A stretch of DNA of 64,000 bases from SB21 sp964415295 (GTDB lineage: Bacteria; CLD3; SB21): NCBI GenBank assembly GCA_964415295.1, contig CAYPYN010000001.1:124001-188000 (forward strand). The letters run 5' to 3'. A model generated the notes under the pieces. It did not search any database. It had not been told where the DNA came from and saw nothing but the letters and a program-made list of their open reading frames with translations. The stretch's first letter is position 1; the number at the start of each line of letters is the position of its first letter. Shown in pieces: positions 26,016-34,200 of the stretch. The translations under genes and the position numbers were made by a program.

Positions 26016-27923
26016 ATGTTCATGCATCAATCCCACAAAATGACACCCTTACTTGTTTTGACAACGCTGGGTGTTGTGTACGGAGATATCGGCACTTCGC
26101 CGTTGTACGCGATCCGAGAAGTCTTTTTCGGCCACCATGCCATCCCGCACGATCTTCCAAATGTGCTCGGTACGCTTTCCCTCTTCTTCTGGAGCCTTGC
26201 AATCGTGGTGGCTCTGAAATATCACATACTCGTTCTTCGTCTTGATAACCACGGGGAAGGCGGCGTCTTTGCTTTATTCGCTCTTATCCGGAACAGTTCT
26301 TACAAAGGCAGATTGGCATCCATGGTCTCCGCGGCTCTCATATTCGGTGCCTGTTTACTCTATGCGGATGGCATGCTCACGCCCGCTATTTCTGTCCTGT
26401 CAGCGATCGAAGGCATCGCGGTGGTTACGCCGGCTTTTTCCCATTTGGTCATCCCCATTACCATAGCAATTCTGGTGGGTCTGTTTCTTTTTCAGAAAAA
26501 AGGAACCGACAAAGTCGGTCGGCTCTTTGGTCCCGTCATGATCGTGTGGTTTTCAACACTGATTCTTATTGCACTTCCGCATCTTTACGAACACCCAGAA
26601 GTTCTTGAGGCCATAGATCCCAGACATGCGTTGCGATTTCTTATGGGACAACCGCTCGTCACCTCCATGCAGGTGTTGGGGTATGTATTCTTATGTGTGA
26701 CAGGTGGTGAGGCGCTGTACGCCGACCTGGGGCATTTCGGAAAACACGCGATCGATACGGCCTGGTTCTCTCTGGTATTTCCCTCGCTCGTGATCAATTA
26801 TTTCGGACAGGGCGCGTTCTTATTAAGTCACTCCGTGGAAGACGGATCCAATCTGTTTTATCTACTTTCGCCTTCCTGGGCGCTGATACCGATGGTTCTC
26901 TTGGCCACCATGGCTACCATCATCGCCAGTCAAGCCGTTATCTCCGGGGCTTTCTCGCTTACGCAGCAGGCCATCGGGCTGGGATTTTTCCCGAGACTTA
27001 AGATCGTTCACACCAGTTCGAAGATCCGGGGACAGATCTATATGCCGTTTGTCAACTGGATGCTGTGCATAGGCTGTATAGGCTTGGTCTTGGGATTCAA
27101 GAATTCCAGCGGGCTTGCGTCGGCCTACGGCATTACCGTTTCAGTAACCATGATGGTCACCACGATGGGCTTGTACGTCGTGGCCACCCGGATCTGGCAC
27201 TGGGATTCAAGATGGGTCACGCCGCTTTGCGCTCTGTTACTAGTCATCGATCTGAGCTTCTTTGTGTCCAATGGAATCAAATTTATGGATGGAGGATACG
27301 TACCGGTTACGCTGGCACTTCTGCTGTACGCCATTATGAAGGTATGGGAATGGGGCAAAAGCCGGCTATCCATTGTCTACTCGCCGGACGGTCTCACCGT
27401 ACAGGATCTTTTGAACTTAAAAGATATTGAGTGGACCCGAGGCATCCCGCGTCATATCAGTTTTTTCTCGCCCAACCCCGTGACTTCGCTCAACAGCGTG
27501 ATCCCGTTGACGCTGCAGACTTTCGTTTCGCGTATTCACGTTTTGCCCAACGAACTCACATTCGTCACCGTGAGGATACTGAACATCCCATTCTCAGAAA
27601 ACGGGCGATTGGAAAAGCAACAGCTTGGGAAGGGCATTTACTCATTGATCCTTAATTACGGCTACATGGAAGACCCACAGATTCTGGACACGCTGCATAA
27701 GGAAGGATTACGCGGCAATATCGTTGTCGGAGATCACGAAATCTTTTCAGATAAAAGCTCGAAGTGGCTGGATTTTAGAGTGAAGGTCTTCCGCCTCTTT
27801 ATACGTCTGTCCAATCCTTCCTACCGTTATTTCGGACTTCACAATCAATCCAAGATCATGAAAGAAGTGATACCTGTGGAATTTGAAGCCAAAAAAGCCA
27901 CGCTGCTGGATGTGGATTATTAA
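26016..27923 (+). CDS. kup: KUP-family potassium uptake protein
   Basis: 635 residues from the ATG at 26016; a TTG at 26007 or ATGs at 26022 and 26040 are alternatives, and none has a clear ribosome binding site. The family signature TTLGVVYGDIGTSPLYA opens the first helix, followed by HGEGGVFALFALIR, CLLYADGMLTPAISVLSAIEG and GGEALYADLGHFG. About twelve membrane helices are followed by a cytoplasmic C-terminal domain of roughly 190 residues. It imports K+ coupled to protons. The gene lies between a tiny membrane peptide and a KdpD/KdpE-like pair, an arrangement that suggests K+-responsive control of this transporter. No kdpFABC genes are in the window. Confidence 0.95.
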   Translation: MFMHQSHKMTPLLVLTTLGVVYGDIGTSPLYAIREVFFGHHAIPHDLPNVLGTLSLFFWSLAIVVALKYHILVLRLDNHGEGGVFALFALIRNSSYKGRLASMVSAALIFGACLLYADGMLTPAISVLSAIEGIAVVTPAFSHLVIPITIAILVGLFLFQKKGTDKVGRLFGPVMIVWFSTLILIALPHLYEHPEVLEAIDPRHALRFLMGQPLVTSMQVLGYVFLCVTGGEALYADLGHFGKHAIDTAWFSLVFPSLVINYFGQGAFLLSHSVEDGSNLFYLLSPSWALIPMVLLATMATIIASQAVISGAFSLTQQAIGLGFFPRLKIVHTSSKIRGQIYMPFVNWMLCIGCIGLVLGFKNSSGLASAYGITVSVTMMVTTMGLYVVATRIWHWDSRWVTPLCALLLVIDLSFFVSNGIKFMDGGYVPVTLALLLYAIMKVWEWGKSRLSIVYSPDGLTVQDLLNLKDIEWTRGIPRHISFFSPNPVTSLNSVIPLTLQTFVSRIHVLPNELTFVTVRILNIPFSENGRLEKQQLGKGIYSLILNYGYMEDPQILDTLHKEGLRGNIVVGDHEIFSDKSSKWLDFRVKVFRLFIRLSNPSYRYFGLHNQSKIMKEVIPVEFEAKKATLLDVDY

Positions 27924-27977
27924 GCCGACCCCTGAAAAAGTTAGCATAATTCCGGCGCGTTTACGATATTATCCACG

Positions 27978-29522
27978 ATGAAGGGTGAAGATGACAACGT
28001 TAGGTCGAAGAAGAAGGATGAGACGGGTTTGTCTTATGCCGCTTTTCTTGATTATGTTTGGATCTCCGCAGTTGTTTCTATGGCCGTTTTCATTTGTTAC
28101 CTGTTACAGCCAATCATCGGCTATCAAACCGTAGGTTTTATCCTTCTGTTCTTGATATCTCTGTTGCCTCTTAAATTCGGTACGGGGCCCATGATTGTGG
28201 CGGCAGGCCTAAGCTCTATGGCATGGAACTACTTTTTCATCCCTCCGGCCTTTACCTTCGCCATCGGCCACTCCCAGGACCTTCTGATGTTTGTCGCCTA
28301 TTTTGTCATTGCCGTTGTCACAGGCACCCTGACGGCGAAGATCCGAGGAAAGGAACAAGCCCTTCGATCCCGTGAGGAAAGAGCCATAGCTCTGTATTCT
28401 CTGACACAGGATCTGTCTGCGGCCACATCAATGGACGAAGTGGTTCGCGCAGGTATTCTGAATCTCAGGAAATTCATGAATGCCGATGCCCTCTTATGCC
28501 TTAGTGAGAACGACGGCGATATGCTGGCCCGTCCACATGAGCTGAGCAGTCTCAAAACGGACGACAATGAATTCAATGTCATCGCCTGGGTGTACTGGAA
28601 TGAGCAAAGGGCCGGTCGTTTCACCGGAATTCATCCTGATTCCTTCGCTACGTATTATCCGATATCCGGACCGCGTTACCCGTTGGGCGTGCTGGGCGTG
28701 AGATCCATCGGTGATCGCCGTTTGAATGCGGATCAGGAAACGCTTCTGGAAAATTTCATTAAACAGATCGCCTCAGCGCTTGAGCGGGAACAATTGAACG
28801 AATTATCAAGGAGAACCCTCATTTATGAGGAATCGGAAAGGCTATACAAGAATCTCTTCGATTCGCTTTCTCACGAATTTAAAACTCCCATTTCAACCAT
28901 ACTGGGTTCCGTCGAGCAAGTGTCAGGTTCTCTCTCCCCCCAGGCGGCGGACACGGTCGATGAAATTAGAATGGCCGCCGAAAGATTAGAACGACTTGTT
29001 GGTAATTTGCTGAATATAACGCGGCTCGAATCAGGGTTCTTAAAACCCAAAATGGACTGGTGTGACATTTCCGATCTCATAGGCACGACGGTTCGCAAAC
29101 TGGAATCAGAGTTAAAAACGCGGTCCGTGTCTATTCGTGTGCATGAGAATATGCCGTTGATCATGCTGGATACCGGACTGACGGAACAGGCGCTGACCAA
29201 TCTTTTGCACAACGCAAGTCAGTATACTCCTGCCGATTCGAAGATCGCTGTCGGCGCATGTGTGGTCAGCGGCCGTTGTGTAATAACCGTCACGGATAAC
29301 GGACCGGGTATTCCGGAAGAAGCGAAAGACAAGATCTTTCAGAAATTTTACCGCGCCTCGGGCGAAAGGACGGGAGGGACAGGCCTCGGTTTGTCCATCG
29401 CCCGCGGTTTCATCGAGTCTCAGGGCGGCACGATCGTATTCCGTAACGGCGAACATGGCGGCGCCGAATTTGTCATTTCTCTGCCTCTAGAAGAAAAAGC
29501 AAACGTCGGGAGTCCTTCATGA
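27978..29522 (+). CDS. kdpD: KdpD-like sensor histidine kinase lacking the N-terminal input domain
   Basis: 514 residues. It begins with the four-helix DUF4118 membrane domain of KdpD (WISAVVSMAVFICYLLQP ... MAWNYFFIPPAFTFAIG, about 25-117), then a GAF-like linker (140-275), a HisKA domain with His299 (LFDSLSHEFKTPIST) and a HATPase domain (NLLHNAS, VTDNGPGIP, GTGLGLSIARGF). Normal KdpD has about 390 more N-terminal residues forming the KdpD and universal-stress domains, which bind c-di-AMP or KdpC in some species; those are absent. The gene lies 54 bases after kup and overlaps kdpE by four bases (ATGA). It probably senses K+ limitation or turgor and phosphorylates the partner regulator. Confidence 0.88.
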   Translation: MKGEDDNVRSKKKDETGLSYAAFLDYVWISAVVSMAVFICYLLQPIIGYQTVGFILLFLISLLPLKFGTGPMIVAAGLSSMAWNYFFIPPAFTFAIGHSQDLLMFVAYFVIAVVTGTLTAKIRGKEQALRSREERAIALYSLTQDLSAATSMDEVVRAGILNLRKFMNADALLCLSENDGDMLARPHELSSLKTDDNEFNVIAWVYWNEQRAGRFTGIHPDSFATYYPISGPRYPLGVLGVRSIGDRRLNADQETLLENFIKQIASALEREQLNELSRRTLIYEESERLYKNLFDSLSHEFKTPISTILGSVEQVSGSLSPQAADTVDEIRMAAERLERLVGNLLNITRLESGFLKPKMDWCDISDLIGTTVRKLESELKTRSVSIRVHENMPLIMLDTGLTEQALTNLLHNASQYTPADSKIAVGACVVSGRCVITVTDNGPGIPEEAKDKIFQKFYRASGERTGGTGLGLSIARGFIESQGGTIVFRNGEHGGAEFVISLPLEEKANVGSPS

Positions 29523-30211
29523 ACGCTGAGTCCCATCATCCGCATATCCTGATCGTCGATGACGAAATCCAGATGCGCCGCTTGCTTGAGCATACGCTGG
29601 AAGAAAATCATTACAGAGTCACGGTCGCCGAGAACGGTAGTCGGGCGCTCACGCACGCGTCCATGGATCGTCCGGATATGACCATTCTGGATCTGGGTTT
29701 ACCGGATATGGAAGGCGTGGAAGTATTAAGGAAATTGCGCGAATGGAGTTCCATGCCGGTGCTGATCCTGACGGTACGAGATACCGAAGAGACGATCGTA
29801 CAATCGCTGGACGCCGGTGCCGATGATTATCTGACCAAACCGTTTCGCATGGGCGAACTGCTGGCCCGTATCCGCATCCTCCTGCGCCGCCGCACAACCG
29901 CGCAGGACAGCACGGTTTATTCCGCCGGAAGTATTACCGTAGACCTCGCGGCGCGCATAGTGAAAAAGCACGACACGATCGTCAAACTCACACCGATAGA
30001 ATACGCGCTCTTGGTTCTTTTCATCCGCAATGCGGGCCGTGTGCTGACGCACAATTATATTCTCAAAGAAGTGTGGGGACCGACTTACGAGGATGAGACG
30101 CAGTACCTGCGTGTGTTCGTAGCGCAACTTCGAAAGAAACTTGAAGACGATCCTGCCCACCCGAAATTGTTTCTCACCGAATCCGGCATCGGATACCGGC
30201 TCGGCCAATAG
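29519..30211 (+). CDS. kdpE: KdpE-like OmpR-family response regulator
   Basis: 230 residues. The receiver domain has the acidic pair in IVDDE, phosphoacceptor Asp58 (TILDLGLPDMEG), Thr86 region (LILTVRD) and Lys107 (DYLTKPF). The C-terminal winged helix (from about 135: VKLTPIEYALLVLFIRNAGRVLTHNYILKEVWG, key block L-T-P-I-E-Y) ends with the typical YLRVFVAQLRKKLEDDP and GIGYRL. This matches KdpE closely. Its start overlaps the sensor's stop. With only kup upstream and no Kdp pump nearby, kup is the likeliest local target, which would be unusual because kup is mostly described as constitutive in Escherichia coli. Confidence 0.92.
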   Translation: MNAESHHPHILIVDDEIQMRRLLEHTLEENHYRVTVAENGSRALTHASMDRPDMTILDLGLPDMEGVEVLRKLREWSSMPVLILTVRDTEETIVQSLDAGADDYLTKPFRMGELLARIRILLRRRTTAQDSTVYSAGSITVDLAARIVKKHDTIVKLTPIEYALLVLFIRNAGRVLTHNYILKEVWGPTYEDETQYLRVFVAQLRKKLEDDPAHPKLFLTESGIGYRLGQ

Positions 30212-30229
30212 CCCATACCTAGCTTTTGC

Positions 30230-30258
30230 TTGAATACAAAACGGAATCTCCGTACATT
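30230..30258 (+). promoter_or_regulatory. Candidate promoter of the yihY-kinase operon
   Basis: TTGAAT, 17 bases, TACATT, with the predicted start near 30265, about 30 bases before the YihY-like gene. The -10 box is the same as that of the tRNA-Asn promoter. Confidence 0.55.
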
Positions 30259-30294
30259 TATCGTTGAAATTATCTTCAATTCACAACGCTGCGC

Positions 30295-31269
30295 ATGAAA
30301 CGCTTCCAGATGAGGTTGATGACGCGTTTCCGGAAACTGATCGTATGGTGGATCCGATTTTCCGGATGGATCTTCAAATCGGACATATTCTATTACATTA
30401 CCACCGTCCAAAGCCGCATTTTTGACCGGCACAAACTGACCACCAACGCCGCGGCGATCTCTTTTTTCTTCCTATTGAGTATCGTTCCTCTGTTATTCAT
30501 CGTCATATCGATACTCGGATCGTTTGTACAATCCCCCGAAGAGGCGGAAACATTCATCGTCGATTTCATTTCCAACCGCGTACCCCTCAGCGCGCGCCAA
30601 TTCATACTGGATCTTGTGGTTCAAAGTAACCTGATCAATAATGTCAAAAGCCTGCTGGAGAACAAAGGCTGGGTCGGCATCATCAGTATCGCTTCTCTCC
30701 TATGGACGTCCAGCGGCGCATTTGCCGCCGTCGAGGACGCCATGTCCACGATCTTCGGCGTGAAGGGCAGGAATTATTTTGTCAGCCGCCTTGTCGAAAT
30801 GGGAATGGTCCTTATCATCGGATCCATCTTCTTGCTCTCTAATATGTTCAACGCTATTCTGCAAATGCTCAAGGACAGCAAAGCGGAATTATTCGGCATC
30901 GATTTTTCCAATCTACCCTACTTATGGGAATGGGTCACGCTGGTCATGCCGGTGACCCTCACGGTTACCATGTTTTTTGTCATTTACAAGATCCTGCCCC
31001 GGACTTACATTTATAAGCGGGCCGCATTGCTGGGCTCGGCCGTGGCCGGTATTCTGCTGGAACTGAGCATTCACGGCTTTGCTTATTACGTTCAGAATTT
31101 TGCCAAGTACAGCGTATTCTACGGGTCCGTGGCCGGAGTCGTGATTACCATTTTTTCGATTTATCTGTCTTCGATTATTCTGCTTATCGGCGCCGAGATC
31201 ACCGAAATCGCCAATACGAGGCTTGAGAATAAATACGAATTGAGACTGACCCTCAAAGAATTTGAATGA
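30295..31269 (+). CDS. YihY/BrkB family inner membrane protein
   Basis: 324 residues with about six membrane helices. The family pattern is visible: TTNAAAISFFFLLSIVPLLFIVIS near 50-75 (key A-x-x-S-x-x-x-L-x-S-x-x-P), the WTSSGAFAAVEDAMSTIFGV block, then LPRTYIYKRAALLGSAVAGILLELS and YGSVAGVVITIFSIYLSSIILLIGAEIT. Proteins of this family were once called ribonuclease BN in error; they are integral membrane proteins of unknown function, possibly transporters. The last four bases overlap the start of the large kinase-sigma54 gene (ATGA), so the two are translated together. This makes the membrane protein a candidate partner or regulated target of that kinase. Confidence 0.92.
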   Translation: MKRFQMRLMTRFRKLIVWWIRFSGWIFKSDIFYYITTVQSRIFDRHKLTTNAAAISFFFLLSIVPLLFIVISILGSFVQSPEEAETFIVDFISNRVPLSARQFILDLVVQSNLINNVKSLLENKGWVGIISIASLLWTSSGAFAAVEDAMSTIFGVKGRNYFVSRLVEMGMVLIIGSIFLLSNMFNAILQMLKDSKAELFGIDFSNLPYLWEWVTLVMPVTLTVTMFFVIYKILPRTYIYKRAALLGSAVAGILLELSIHGFAYYVQNFAKYSVFYGSVAGVVITIFSIYLSSIILLIGAEITEIANTRLENKYELRLTLKEFE

Positions 31270-34200
31270 CCATGGACGCTGCTTCATCGCTAACTTCCAT
31301 ACATCCGCGATACGAACTACGGGAACACCTCGGAGCAGGCGGTATGAGCGATGTTTTCAAAGCTTGGGACCTGGTCGAAAAACGCTGGGTCGCAATCAAA
31401 CGTACTTCCCGCGGACAAGCCGACGTATCGTCTTTTCTGCGGGAATTTGAGATCTTGTATAATCTGAGGCATCCCCATCTGCCAACCGCTTACGATCTGT
31501 ATTATACAAAGGATTCTGTTTTCTTCAGTATGGATTGGGTAGACGGCCGGGACCTGGCATCCCGACTCCGATCAGAGAACGAAATGACGGCCGATCTCTT
31601 TTTTACGGTCTTTTTCCAGGTCCTTTCCGCCCTTCAATATTGCCACAATCACGGTATTGTGCATTACGATCTGAAACCTGAGAATATCATCCTTCGGAAC
31701 GATCCCACCTCGGCCGTGTCCGTGAGACTGATCGATTTCGGCCTGGCGCAATGGGAGCATGAAAACAGGAACGACTCTCCCAAAGGAACCATCCAGTACG
31801 CTTCACCGGAAATGATCAAAAAAGAAAAGACGGACCGGCGCAGCGACCTTTATGCACTTGGTGTGATCCTGTACGAGATGGCGGCGGGCCTCAACCCGTT
31901 CGACGATGGCCATATTGTCAACGTGGTGGTCCACCATCTCGAAAAGAAAATCGATTCGCTGAATTCCGGCTTCACCTTTGTAACAGATGATCTCAAAAAA
32001 ATCATATTAAAACTTTTGGTAAAGGATCCTCAGTTCCGATATCAGAATGTTGAGGAAATTTACCGTGATCTGCGTCCTCTGAAAGATCTTTTTGCACCGA
32101 TGGAACCGGACGACCGTCTGATCCTTCATTCCTGTTTTGTACAGAGAGAGAATGAAATAGGATCCCTGACATCCATGGTGTCTTCCTTTATTTCAAATCC
32201 TCAAAGCGTCCCCGACCGTGCGGTTTGGATTGCGGGCGAGAACGGTGCCGGGAAAACTGCGTTATTGCGCCGCTTCAAACTGGAACTGCACAAAACAGGC
32301 ATTCCGGCTCTGTTGTCGCTGTTCAGGCCGTCAGGCGCTCATGAGAATCTTAAGAATTTCCTGCAAATGCTTTTCTTTGATCCTCATAATAGATCCGCGG
32401 TGATTCCGGATCGTCTCCGCCGCTGGATCGAGGGTTCGCCAAATGATTTCCTGGATGACCCGGACGATCTGATTTCAGAATTGGCCGCGATCTTGGAAAA
32501 CGTCTGGCCTCCCGAACCGCGTGTCTTTTTGATGGACGATTGGGAAAACCTGAATGATTTTGAAAAGACTTTCTTTGAACGCCTCATCGGCGCCATCCGT
32601 CACAATCCATCGCGGCGATCCTTGCTCTTCATTACATGCGAGCTGAAAGAAAATTCATATGTAACGCTGGAAAACTTCGACCGGGAAGGAACGGGCTTAC
32701 TTATTCGTTCTCTGCTGAATGACGCCTCCGTAAACAACGAGATCATCGACGCGCTGTATTCGTCGACCAACGGTAATCCTTTTCTCATTGAGACCACATT
32801 GAACCACTTGATCGGGGAAGAAGGCCTCATCAACCGCAACGCAGAGTGGAAATTGAATACGGACCGTATCACTGAGATACCGTCTTCGATCAACGATTTT
32901 ATTGAAGCCAAACTTCGCGGGCTTGATACCGAGACGGCCTCGGTCCTGGCATCGGCTTCGGTATTCCCCTTTACATTTTCGGTCGAAGCATACAATGTCG
33001 TCTCCCCCGGCACCAATAATTTCCAACGGCTGTCCAGATTGAAGCGCGTCGGACTTATAGAAGAGACAGCCTCCGGATATGTCATTAGTAACAATTATCT
33101 GAGGGAAAAGATATATCAAGCGCTTCCGCAGAGCGTGGCTGAAGAAAACCACCGGAAACTGGCTGCTTTCTACGAATCGCAGGATAAAACGAATTACAGG
33201 GAATTGGCTTTCCACTACTTCCATTCCGATGACAAAAGCCTCGCCGTGCCTTATCTGTTGGAACTCAGCCGTCATCAAATCAAGAACTTCCTTCCGAAAG
33301 AAGCGCTGGACAATTTATCCAGGGCCGCGTCGGTCCTTCGGGGAAGGAACACAGGGCTTCTGCTCGACACATTATTTCAAATGGAAGGCCTGCTTGATCG
33401 GCTCGGGCGGCGAAAGGAGCAGGAATCCGTTATTGCCGAGATCCTGGATACCGCAGGGTCCGGTTCGGACTTCTCAAACCTGTTGCACGGAATTCTCAGG
33501 AAAGCCAACTATCTTGAAAAAACGTCACAATTTGAAGAATCGCAACGCGTCTGTGAAGAAGGGCTTCGCATATCCCGGGAAAAAGCCGGAGGGCTCTTTG
33601 CCGGCCCCCTTTATCGTCAATTGGGAAGAAATTATTACAACCGGGCGCTGTGGAAGGAAGCCCTCGGCCATTATGAGACCGCTTACGCACATGCGATCCG
33701 GAGTTCCGACCGCAAACTGGAAGTAGAATGTCTGAATAGTCTGGGAACCGCATACGGCTCACTCGGCGACTACGAACGCGCCAAAGAGTATTTTGCGAAG
33801 ACGGTGGAACTTTCAGAAAAGCTGGGGGATACGGAGCGAAAAACAAACGCGGTCTTCAATTTGGCGCGCCTGGCGTACAAAACCAACGATCTGGATGAAG
33901 CCATGACGCAAGGCCGGCGTGCGGAAGAAATTCTGAAAGAACTCAAGAACCGTAAACTCGAACAAATGGTCGGACAACTGACCGCCCTCATCGCCTACGG
34001 CATGCATCATTACGAACAGGCTTTTGCCCTCAATGAAAAAGTAATGTCTTTGAGCGAGGAACTGAATGACCCGGCCGCTCTGGGCCGTGCTCTGGCCAAT
34101 CAAGCCCTCGTCTGCATGCGTCTGGGACTTAATAAGATGGCCCGTAATAATCTGGATCGATCCCTGGATCTTGCCGTTCGTCTTGACAACAAAAAGGATC

